From JBEIHX01 sp040381075 (lineage in GTDB: Bacteria > Pseudomonadota > Alphaproteobacteria > Caulobacterales > Aquidulcibacteraceae), in the NCBI GenBank assembly GCA_040381075.1, contig JBEIHX010000003.1, positions 62,001-126,000 on the forward strand: a stretch of 64,000 nt of DNA, given 5' to 3'. Within the stretch, counting starts at the first letter, position 1. Each line of letters opens with the position of its first letter. The notes under the pieces were generated by a model that did no database searches, had not been told where the DNA came from, and saw nothing but the letters and a program-made list of their open reading frames with translations. The position numbers and the translations under genes were made by a program. Shown here one piece after another: positions 25,289-33,043 of the stretch.

Positions 25289-26812
25289 ATGTCTGCCGCT
25301 CCGTCGCCTCAGAGGGTTGCGTATCTTCTTGCTGATACGCCAATCCCCGATGACCCGCGTGTGCGGCGCGTTGGAGATCTGCTGCACGCCGCCGGCTGGC
25401 AGGTTACGGGCATCGGCCTTGGCCCCTGGCGGTCGCCGGCCCCGGCCTGGCGCATTCTCACCCCTCCCGGAGCGACGCCGCCCGACGCCGCACAGACGCC
25501 GACGCGGCCGCCGGAGCAGCCCCTTCCGGGGTCGGCAGGCACGCCCGCCCCTGTCGCGCCACCGGCTGCGCCGGGTCTTCTGCTGGCCTCAGGAAGTGTC
25601 GGTCGGGAGGCTTTGAAAGCCGTCTGGCGTCTGCTGGCGCGCAGCATGGCGCTGGCGCTTGCGCCGGCGCCTGTGCTTGTGCGGGCGCTCTCGCGTTCCG
25701 CTGGCGACGCCCTGGAGCGGGCGCGATGTTCACTGCGGGATGACGTCGGCTGGCTGGTCCGGCAGTTCCATCGCGTGCGCTCCGGGTGTGTGATCCTGGC
25801 TTTCTGGGCGCGTCGCGCGCCCGTCTGGGCGCGGCTCCATCTGGGGCAGGGTGATCGGGTGGAGGATGACTTTCTGTACCGCGCGTCTCCGCACCTGCGC
25901 GAGCTGGAGGCGATCGCCCTCGCGCAGACGACGCCTGGGCTGTGGATCGCCAACGACTGGCGCATGCTGCCGATTGCGGCTGCGGCCGCTGCCAGGGTCG
26001 GCGGTCGATATGTTTATGACAGCCACGAGTTTGCGGTCGAAGAATACGGTGAGCGCCTGTCGTGGCGCCTTTTCCAGCGTCCGATCGCTGCTGCCGTTGA
26101 ACGTCGTTTCATCGGGGCGGCGGGGGCGGTTGTCAGTGTGTCGCCAGGAATCACGCAGGCCCTACAAAAGCGCTACGCGCTTGCCGCCCCGGCCATCACG
26201 GTGCGGAACACGCCTGTCTATCAGACCACGACGTTTCGCCCGACCGGGCCGCAGATCAGGGTGCTTTACCACGGCGTCGTCTCTCCGGGACGGGGGCTTG
26301 AAGCCGCCATACGGGCGGCCCCGCTCCTGCGGCGGGAATTCTCGATTTCGATCCGTGGGCCGACCGGCCTCAGCGGCTACCGCGAGAGCCTTCAGGAGCT
26401 CATCACGGACCTGGGGGTGGGCGAACGGGTGCGGCTCCTGCCGCCGGTTGCAATGACGCGCCTGGTGGAGGAAGCGAGCGCGTTCGACATCGGCCTCATG
26501 GCCCTTCCAGGGCACTCCGCACACAATCAGTTTGCCCTTCCCAACAAGATTTTCGAGTACATGATGGCTGGTCTGGCGCTGTGTGTTTCCGACCTTCCTT
26601 CGATGTCTGAAGTCATCGACGCCACGGGCGCTGGCCTGCGTATTCGCGCCGTTACGCCCGCCGCGATCGCCGACGCGTTGAACGTGCTCGACGCAACACG
26701 CATCGACACCATGAAGAAAGCTGCGCTGGAGGCGGCGCATATCTACAATTGGGGTGTGGAGGGGAGCCGGTTGATGGCTGTCTTGAACCAGACGCAAGAC
26801 AAGGCGGCCTGA
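25289..26812 (+). CDS. Glycosyltransferase, GT4-like with extended N-terminal half
   Basis: The 507-residue protein starts VAYLLADTPIPDDPRVRR, a typical GT-B N-terminal strand-loop (DPRVRR), has a Pro/Ala-rich insertion at about residues 55-100 and ends in a GT4 C-domain with LYHGVVSPGRGLEAAIRAAP, LPNKIFEYMMAG (Glu of the EX7E-like pattern) and the late NWGVEGSRLMAVL. It is probably a cytosolic, membrane-associated enzyme of repeat-unit assembly. GGAGG at 25278-25282 decides the start. It is followed after 2 bp by an asparagine synthetase gene. Confidence 0.84.
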   Translation: MSAAPSPQRVAYLLADTPIPDDPRVRRVGDLLHAAGWQVTGIGLGPWRSPAPAWRILTPPGATPPDAAQTPTRPPEQPLPGSAGTPAPVAPPAAPGLLLASGSVGREALKAVWRLLARSMALALAPAPVLVRALSRSAGDALERARCSLRDDVGWLVRQFHRVRSGCVILAFWARRAPVWARLHLGQGDRVEDDFLYRASPHLRELEAIALAQTTPGLWIANDWRMLPIAAAAAARVGGRYVYDSHEFAVEEYGERLSWRLFQRPIAAAVERRFIGAAGAVVSVSPGITQALQKRYALAAPAITVRNTPVYQTTTFRPTGPQIRVLYHGVVSPGRGLEAAIRAAPLLRREFSISIRGPTGLSGYRESLQELITDLGVGERVRLLPPVAMTRLVEEASAFDIGLMALPGHSAHNQFALPNKIFEYMMAGLALCVSDLPSMSEVIDATGAGLRIRAVTPAAIADALNVLDATRIDTMKKAALEAAHIYNWGVEGSRLMAVLNQTQDKAA

Positions 26813-26814
26813 TC

Positions 26815-28722
26815 ATGTGCGGTCTTTATGCCTCGATCGGGTTCGCGCCGGATCCGAGCCGAATTGAAAGGGTCGCCCATCGCGGCCCCGACGGCCAGGG
26901 CTGGCGGGTGTTTGACAGCGCTGCCGGGCCAATCTCGCTCGGGCATCGCCGCCTCTCGATCATCGATCTGGAAGAGCGCGCCGCCCAGCCGATGGCGAGT
27001 GAGGATGGGCGCTACTGGCTTGTGTACAATGGTGAGATCTACAACTTCCTTGAGTTGAAGGCAGAACTTCAGGCCAAGGGCGTCGGCTTTCGCACGGCAT
27101 CGGATTCTGAGGTCATCCTGGCGGGCTACGCGCAGTGGGGTCCGGCCCTGCTCGATCGCCTGATGGGCATGTTTGCGTTCGTCATCTGGGATGCGCGTGA
27201 GCAAACGCTCTTCGCTGCGCGCGACCGGTTCGGCATCAAGCCCCTGTATTTCGTCGCCAACAGTTGCGGACTGGCGTTCGCCTCGGAAATCAAACAATTG
27301 CATGGGCTTGCCGGTGTGAGCACGCGCATCAACACGGCGCGCGCCTATGATTTTCTCAGCGCTGGGTATACGGACCACACAAGCGAAACCCTTTTTCTGG
27401 ACGTGCGCCAGTTGCGCGGCGGGGAATGCCTCACCCTTGATCTCACCCGCTGGACGCCTGGCCATGATGCGCCTGTGCATCGCTGGTACGACATCCCGCG
27501 CAGCCGCGGGGAGAAGATGAGCGAGCCTGCAGCGGCTGCGCGCTTCAGGGAGCTGTTCATCGACTCGGTGCGTCTGCACCTGCGCTCGGATGTCAGGGTC
27601 GGCTCCTGCCTCTCCGGCGGTCTTGATTCATCCGCGATCGTCTCCGTGATGGACCGTCTTCTGAAGGACGGCGGGTCGGGCGATCCAATCCATACCGTGA
27701 GCGCATGCTACCGGGCCAAGGAGGTTGATGAAAAACCCTTCATGGAGGCGGTCGTCGCCCACACACGCGCAACGCCGCATTACATCTACCCCGATCCCGA
27801 GACTGCTTTCGCCGCTGCAGAAAAGATCACCTGGCACCAGGATGAGCCCTATGGCTCGACCTCGATCTATTCCCAGTGGTGCGTGTTTGAGGAGGCCAAG
27901 AGGCAGTCTGTGAAGGTCATGCTGGACGGTCAAGGCGCCGATGAACAGCTGGCCGGATATCACGGCGGCTTCTGGTATCAGCAGCAGGCCCTGCTGCGCG
28001 CGGGGGCTTGGCCGCAGCTCCTGAGATTAATGCTTGAGCGGCGCCGATGGCACGGGCTTGGCCTGATCCATCAGTTAACGGAGAGTCTCGGTCCGCATGC
28101 GCCGGCATGGCTCAAGGCCTGGACAAAACCGGTTCTTGCGTCGCCTCAGGCTGGGGACGGGTGGCTATCCTCGGACCTGATGGCGTCTGCGGCAGGTGGT
28201 GGCGGCGCCCTTGCGGGCGTCCTGGAGCGCGACGGCCTGCCTGCACTCTCCGGAATTGGAGAATTGTGCCTTGCCTTCATGAAGGGCGTCAGCCTGCCTT
28301 TTCTGTTGCGCTACGAAGATCGCAATTCGATGGCGCACTCCGTCGAGGCGCGCGTGCCATTCCTCGATCACCGCCTCGTGGAGTTTAACCTCCAGCTGTG
28401 GGACCAGCACAAGATCGTGGGCGGAGACACCAAGCGCGTGCTTCGCGCCGCGATGGCGGGCATCCTGCCGGAGGCGGTGCGCCAGCGGCGCGACAAGCTC
28501 GGCTTCTCGACGCCCGAGCAACGCTGGTTTCGCGGCCCCCTGCGTCCGCTCGTGGAGCAGGGCGTTCGCGAGACATTGGCGCGGTACCCCGATCTTCTGA
28601 ACCGGTCTCAGGTGGAGGCCTACATGAAGGCGGCGCTGGATGGCGACCGTCCTGTCGACTTTACGCTGTGGAAGATCATCAACTTCGGCATGTGGGGACG
28701 CATGTTCAACGCCTCATTGTGA
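26815..28722 (+). CDS. asnB: Asparagine-synthetase-like amidotransferase 2
   Basis: The 635-residue protein has Cys2 (MCGLYASIG), HRGPDGQGW, YNGEIYNF for the glutaminase domain and the PP-loop SGGLDSS near residue 260, then LDGQGADEQLAGYHGG and LLRYEDRNSMAHSVEARVPF for the synthetase domain. It differs strongly from the other two copies outside these motifs, so the three are not recent duplicates. The ATG at 26815 follows the previous stop after 2 bp. Its 3' end overlaps the convergent GNAT gene by 9 bp. Uronic acid or other carboxylate amidation is inferred from context. Confidence 0.9.
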   Translation: MCGLYASIGFAPDPSRIERVAHRGPDGQGWRVFDSAAGPISLGHRRLSIIDLEERAAQPMASEDGRYWLVYNGEIYNFLELKAELQAKGVGFRTASDSEVILAGYAQWGPALLDRLMGMFAFVIWDAREQTLFAARDRFGIKPLYFVANSCGLAFASEIKQLHGLAGVSTRINTARAYDFLSAGYTDHTSETLFLDVRQLRGGECLTLDLTRWTPGHDAPVHRWYDIPRSRGEKMSEPAAAARFRELFIDSVRLHLRSDVRVGSCLSGGLDSSAIVSVMDRLLKDGGSGDPIHTVSACYRAKEVDEKPFMEAVVAHTRATPHYIYPDPETAFAAAEKITWHQDEPYGSTSIYSQWCVFEEAKRQSVKVMLDGQGADEQLAGYHGGFWYQQQALLRAGAWPQLLRLMLERRRWHGLGLIHQLTESLGPHAPAWLKAWTKPVLASPQAGDGWLSSDLMASAAGGGGALAGVLERDGLPALSGIGELCLAFMKGVSLPFLLRYEDRNSMAHSVEARVPFLDHRLVEFNLQLWDQHKIVGGDTKRVLRAAMAGILPEAVRQRRDKLGFSTPEQRWFRGPLRPLVEQGVRETLARYPDLLNRSQVEAYMKAALDGDRPVDFTLWKIINFGMWGRMFNASL

Positions 28723-29226
28723 GGCCAGGCGCGCCATCAGCACGACGTCTTTCCAGTCTCCGGCGATCCAGGCCGCCCGACGCGCCACTCCTTCCTGCAC
28801 AAAGCCGGCCTTCTGGTAGGCGCGCAGGGCCGGCGCGTTGTCCGCGAAGACCTGGAGGGCGATGCGCTGCAGGGCGAGATGGTCGAAGCCAAACCGGCAG
28901 CACAGATCCACCGCTTCGACGCCAAATCCGCGGCCGCGATCGCCGGCCTCGCCGATCCGGATGCGCAGTTCGGCGCTGCGGAAGACCGGGTGAATGTCCG
29001 TCAGGAAAACGACACCGATCAGGCGTCCGTCTGACCGGGTGCGCACTGCAAATGTCACCTGCGAGGAATTGGCGCGGATTTCCCTGAGCCAGGCCCTGTG
29101 CGCCGACTCATCCACCGGCCGGAATGGACCATGCAGACGTACCAGAGCCGGATCATTGATCCAGCGGAACAAGGCGTCTGCATCCGCCTCCATGACCGGA
29201 CCGAGCTCGACATGGTCGCCTTTCAT
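28714..29226 (-). CDS. GNAT-family N-acetyltransferase (RimJ/RimL-like)
   Basis: The 170-residue protein has the GNAT fold order with LRIRIGEAGDRGRGFGVEAV (acetyl-CoA pyrophosphate loop) and the late NAPALRAYQKAGFVQEG motif. It is the last gene of the ten-gene leftward operon and overlaps the WbqC-like gene by 4 bp (ATGA). In this context an acetyl transfer to an amino sugar or amino-acid substituent of the polysaccharide is likely, but the substrate is unknown. Confidence 0.87.
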   Translation of the reverse strand: MKGDHVELGPVMEADADALFRWINDPALVRLHGPFRPVDESAHRAWLREIRANSSQVTFAVRTRSDGRLIGVVFLTDIHPVFRSAELRIRIGEAGDRGRGFGVEAVDLCCRFGFDHLALQRIALQVFADNAPALRAYQKAGFVQEGVARRAAWIAGDWKDVVLMARLASQ

Positions 29227-29909
29227 GCGTGAGCTCCCTTGGTCCACGGGGCGTGCATCAGATAGTCGATCACCGAAAGCCCCGGAATGAAACGGGCCGG
29301 ATCTCCGTATGGCGTGGGTGTGAAATTCTGCTGCACCAGTGTGATGCCTGCCCGTGCGAACACGGTGTCGTCCTGATATCCCGATGCGCCCCCGCCCGCG
29401 AGATAGGCGTTGCATCCGACGGCGCGGGTGAGTTCGGCGAGAAGCTCGGTGCCTGCGCCAGTGCAGGCGATCGAGGACTGGCGGACAAACCGACAGCTCA
29501 GGCCCAATCTTTGCGAGATATTCTCGATCGCCCCCATATTGAAGGCCGCCAGCTCTCCAGTCGGCGCCCGCATCAGATCGCTCAGCCAGTCGCGCACGGC
29601 GGCGTAGCCCGGTGCGCGCCTGTAGCAGGTTTCCAGCGTACGGCACAGTTTCATGCGCCACGGCTGGTCGTCATCGATCAGGATGCTGCGGATCGGCGTC
29701 TCAAGCGGGGCGCGCCGCACCGGACAGCGCACCCAGCGTGCTTCCCCATTGATGGCGATGCGCACGCGATTGGTCCAGCTTCCCATCCCGCTGGATCCGC
29801 TGCGCGGATACTGCACGTCGTCCAGGAACACGAACACATCGGCGCGTCTGATCTTGTCGAAGTATCCAAGCCAGGGGAAAAAATTCGGTTGATGGATTGC
29901 GCACAGCAT
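29223..29909 (-). CDS. WbqC-family protein
   Basis: The 228-residue protein begins MLCAIHQPNFFPWLGYFDKI and has VFLDDVQYPRS, TNRVRI and the near-terminal PGLSVIDYLMHAP, the defining blocks of the WbqC family. Members occur in O-antigen loci, often with amino-sugar or amino-acid modifications; the catalytic activity is not established to my knowledge. It lies 5 bp downstream of a Wzt ATPase gene and overlaps the GNAT gene. Confidence 0.9.
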   Translation of the reverse strand: MLCAIHQPNFFPWLGYFDKIRRADVFVFLDDVQYPRSGSSGMGSWTNRVRIAINGEARWVRCPVRRAPLETPIRSILIDDDQPWRMKLCRTLETCYRRAPGYAAVRDWLSDLMRAPTGELAAFNMGAIENISQRLGLSCRFVRQSSIACTGAGTELLAELTRAVGCNAYLAGGGASGYQDDTVFARAGITLVQQNFTPTPYGDPARFIPGLSVIDYLMHAPWTKGAHA

Positions 29910-29914
29910 ACGTC

Positions 29915-31054
29915 CTAGCCCGCCTTTTGGGGGACGATTCTGGGCGGGGTCCGCACCATGGGCGCGCCGCCGAGGATCTGGGCGTCTGACCAGATCTTGA
30001 ATGAGACTGCGGCGTGGGCTACCGGCCGGTCGTCGTTCACGATTTCCATATGCGCCTGATACATGAATGGCCGCCAATCGACCCTGCCGAGGGGCACGCG
30101 CACCGTGGAGGGGCCGGTCGTGGTGATCGGGGCGGTTTCATCAATCATCACGATGCCATCATTTCGCTCGATCCAGATGCGCAGCCGGTCGCCCGATGCG
30201 GGCGCGACGCCATGGAGGTTCGCGCAGAGCTCGGCCTCGGCCCCGGATTCGATGACCGTCGCGCTGTCGTCGCCCACTTTGATCTGGAGCCCTGTCACGC
30301 CTGCTCCCGGCCGGTGCGACCAGCTCGCCCCTGCGGCTCCAAACTTGCGGGCGATCTCGGCCTCCTCCCGACGGTTGATGGCGTCACGGTAGGCGGTGGC
30401 CACGTCTTCGCTGGGCCCGTCCATGCGCACCTTCCCCTGCTCGATCCAGATGGCGCGATCGCACATGGTCTTGATCGCCGCGAGGCTGTGGGAGACCAGA
30501 AGGACGATGCCGCCCTGCGCACACAGTGCGCGCATTCGTGCAGCCGCCTTCTCTGCGAACATGGCGTCGCCCACGCCGAGGGCCTCGTCGATGATGAGAA
30601 TGTCAGGTTCAATGAAGGCGATGGCGGCGAACGCGAGCCGCGCCTTCATGCCAGTGGAATAGGTGCGCAGCGGTCGGTCGATGAATTCGCCGAGGTCAGC
30701 AAATTCGATCATGGCGTCGATATGCCTGTCGATCTCGGCGCGCGACTTTCCCTGCACTGCGCCGTCGAGATACAGGTTCTCGCGGCCTGTCGCCTCCTCG
30801 CGCACCCCAATCCCTATTGTCAGTATGGCGTTCACCCGTCCGTTGACTTCGGCCTCACCGCTGGACGGCGGGTTCACCCCGGCGATGATCTGCAGCAGCG
30901 TCGATTTGCCTGCGCCATTCGGACCAATGATCCCGACGCGTTCACCGTCGGCGACCGAAAACGAGACGTCCTCAAGCGCCACAATCGACGGGCCGGCCCC
31001 TTCGCCGGGGTAGGCCTTCGAAACATTGCGCAGGTGAATGGAACGCGTTGTCAT
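29915..31054 (-). CDS. wzt: Polysaccharide ABC exporter ATPase B (Wzt-like)
   Basis: The 379-residue protein has an ATPase domain (Walker A GPNGAGKST, signature YSTGM, Walker B ILIIDEALGVGD, H-loop VSHS) and a C-terminal domain of about 150 residues like the Wzt carbohydrate-binding domain. It should power export of undecaprenyl-linked polysaccharide through Wzm. The start overlaps the stop of the preceding ATPase gene by 4 bp. It is a different protein from ATPase A, and both have complete catalytic motifs. Confidence 0.92.
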   Translation of the reverse strand: MTTRSIHLRNVSKAYPGEGAGPSIVALEDVSFSVADGERVGIIGPNGAGKSTLLQIIAGVNPPSSGEAEVNGRVNAILTIGIGVREEATGRENLYLDGAVQGKSRAEIDRHIDAMIEFADLGEFIDRPLRTYSTGMKARLAFAAIAFIEPDILIIDEALGVGDAMFAEKAAARMRALCAQGGIVLLVSHSLAAIKTMCDRAIWIEQGKVRMDGPSEDVATAYRDAINRREEAEIARKFGAAGASWSHRPGAGVTGLQIKVGDDSATVIESGAEAELCANLHGVAPASGDRLRIWIERNDGIVMIDETAPITTTGPSTVRVPLGRVDWRPFMYQAHMEIVNDDRPVAHAAVSFKIWSDAQILGGAPMVRTPPRIVPQKAG

Positions 31055-32214
31055 GCGGCTGCGCAGTCCGCCTGCAGGTTCAGGGGTTCAAAGTGCGGCG
31101 TCAGCGGCAGGCGCAGGGCGCCGCGCGAAGAAGCGCCGGTCACCTCCAGGTCTATGCCGTTGCCGTAGGTCCACGACCTGGCGTCCACCACCTCGGTTGC
31201 TCCAGACTCTGAGCGATGCAGCAAGAACAGGCCGAGCGCGTATGCGCCTGCCGGCAGAAGGAGCGGGTTGATCTGGATCTGGGCTGCGAACGATCCGAGA
31301 CCGACGTGAACCGGCGCCGGATCAGCGTGCAGCACGTGTTCCCATCCCGCGCCGGCGATGAACCGCTCGACCGCAGCGCCGATCAGCCATTCGCCCGGCC
31401 TGGAGGCGTCAAACGCGACGTCGATCGTGAGATCCTGCAGCGAGCGCGCTTCCACGTGCTTCGGGGTCCGGGTGAAGCGCGCGCCGTCTGCGAAGGCGTC
31501 CGCATTGAGGCCAAGGTAGCGGCGCACGATTTCCGGGCTTCGCCCCTGGGCTACGACCCGTCCATGGTCGAGAATCACCGAGCGCGGACACAAACGCAGG
31601 ATGGCGGACCAGTCATGGGTGGCGATGACGCCGCCAGCGCCAGAACCCAGCCGTTGACGCAAGCGCCGCCAGCACTTGTTCTGAAAGTACTCATCGCCCA
31701 CGGCCAGCACTTCATCGATTATGTACACCTGTGCTGGCAGCGCGGTTGAAAGGGCAAAGAAGAGTCGCGCCTTCATTCCAGCGGAATAGCCGCGGATTGG
31801 TCGGTCGAAGGCGTCGCCCAGCTCGGAAAAGTCATGCGCGTCCTCAATCGCCATCCGGTTGCGCCTGGCGCCCCCGCCGAAGACATCGAACCAGCGCATG
31901 GCGAACTGGCGTCCCGTCAGCAGGTCATTGCCGGTCACGCCAAGTTCGTAGATGGAGGAAAGATCGCCATGAACTTCGACCGTTCCCTCGTCAGGCGCAT
32001 AGACCCCGCCCAGGATGCGCAGAAGCGTGCTCTTTCCTGCGCCGTTGCGCCCCAGCACGCCCACGAACTCACCAGCGTCCACGGTGAGGCTGACCCTGTC
32101 CAGCGCTGTGAAGCGCGCCGCGGCTTTGCCGGCGAACAGGACCGCATGCAGCGCCCCCGCCTGCTCCAGCAGAAAGCTGCGGGTGACCTTGGTGCACCGG
32201 ATCGCCGTGGACAT
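31051..32214 (-). CDS. wzt: Polysaccharide ABC exporter ATPase A (Wzt-like)
   Basis: The 387-residue protein has Walker A GRNGAGKST, signature YSAGM, Walker B VYIIDEVLAVGDEYF and a His in ATHDWSAI, plus a C-terminal extension of about 140 residues. An insertion before the first strand (residues 14-35) resembles TagH/KpsT-type subunits. It is separated from wzm by 1 bp and overlaps ATPase B, so one permease is encoded with two ATPases; a heterodimer or two terminus-specific ATPases are both possible. Confidence 0.92.
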   Translation of the reverse strand: MSTAIRCTKVTRSFLLEQAGALHAVLFAGKAAARFTALDRVSLTVDAGEFVGVLGRNGAGKSTLLRILGGVYAPDEGTVEVHGDLSSIYELGVTGNDLLTGRQFAMRWFDVFGGGARRNRMAIEDAHDFSELGDAFDRPIRGYSAGMKARLFFALSTALPAQVYIIDEVLAVGDEYFQNKCWRRLRQRLGSGAGGVIATHDWSAILRLCPRSVILDHGRVVAQGRSPEIVRRYLGLNADAFADGARFTRTPKHVEARSLQDLTIDVAFDASRPGEWLIGAAVERFIAGAGWEHVLHADPAPVHVGLGSFAAQIQINPLLLPAGAYALGLFLLHRSESGATEVVDARSWTYGNGIDLEVTGASSRGALRLPLTPHFEPLNLQADCAAA

Positions 32215-32215
32215 C

Positions 32216-33043
32216 TTACAGCCGCCCGTGAAAATAGGTCTTGAGCTTGCGGAAGAAGCTCAGTGAAGAGACGAACACAACAGTCGCCAGGACCCCGAGA
32301 TAGACGTATTGCCAGAGAGGAGCCATCTGCCCGTTCAGGATTGGTTCGCGGTAGCAATTGGCGATGACATAGAACGGGTTGAATACGGCGACTGTCTGGA
32401 TGGCGTCAGGGTAGGCCGAGATGGGATAGAAAATGGGCGACAGGAACAGCATCATTGTCAGGACGCTGGGCAGGGCCAGCGGGATATCCCGGACAAAGAC
32501 GGTCAGTGCGCCAAGGTAAAGTCCCAGCCCGGCAATGAAGAGGTACTGCAGCAGCAGCACGCCCAGAAGGCTAAGCCAGACAAGCGTTGGCGCACGGCTG
32601 TCGAGGACAAGCAGCACCGCCAGCATCACGATAGACACCAGCAGCGGCACGAAGCCGAGCGTGGCTGAGGCGATCGGCAGAAGTTCGGTCTTGAACGCGA
32701 GGTTTTTCACCAGGCCTGTCTGACCCACCACCGAGCCGGCCGCAGAATTGAGCCCCTCGCTGACGAACAGCCAGGGCCCATAGCCTGAAATCAGCCAGAT
32801 CACAAAGGCAAGGCTTGAGGAAGAGCCAGGCGCCCGTGAGGGGAACACCACCGTGAACACGAACACGAATACGGCGAGCATGAGCGCGGGTTGCAGCAGC
32901 GCCCATACTCCGCCGAGCGCCGATCCCAGGAAGCGGTCGCGCAGCATCATCCGCGCGAAGTTGAAGAGCAGACGCACGTCGTGCCCGTTAAAGCCCAGGC
33001 GCCAGCCTGCGCGGCTCGGTTGTGTCATTGCGTCTGCGCTCAT
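32216..33043 (-). CDS. wzm: Polysaccharide ABC exporter permease
   Basis: The 275-residue protein has about six membrane helices and the ABC-2 motifs RMMLRDRFLGSALGGVWAL near the start and FLSPIFYPISA with NPFYVIANCYREPIL near the end, as in Wzm/TagG. It moves lipid-linked polysaccharide across the inner membrane. The start at 33043 forms an ATGA overlap with the upstream asparagine synthetase stop; an open frame further upstream is not Wzm-like. Confidence 0.93.
   Translation of the reverse strand: MSADAMTQPSRAGWRLGFNGHDVRLLFNFARMMLRDRFLGSALGGVWALLQPALMLAVFVFVFTVVFPSRAPGSSSSLAFVIWLISGYGPWLFVSEGLNSAAGSVVGQTGLVKNLAFKTELLPIASATLGFVPLLVSIVMLAVLLVLDSRAPTLVWLSLLGVLLLQYLFIAGLGLYLGALTVFVRDIPLALPSVLTMMLFLSPIFYPISAYPDAIQTVAVFNPFYVIANCYREPILNGQMAPLWQYVYLGVLATVVFVSSLSFFRKLKTYFHGRL

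Noticed and set aside
28714..29661. Longer GNAT protein starting at 29661
   Set aside because: The additional 145 residues are an out-of-frame reading of the WbqC gene; the ATG at 29226 forms the usual 4-bp overlap.
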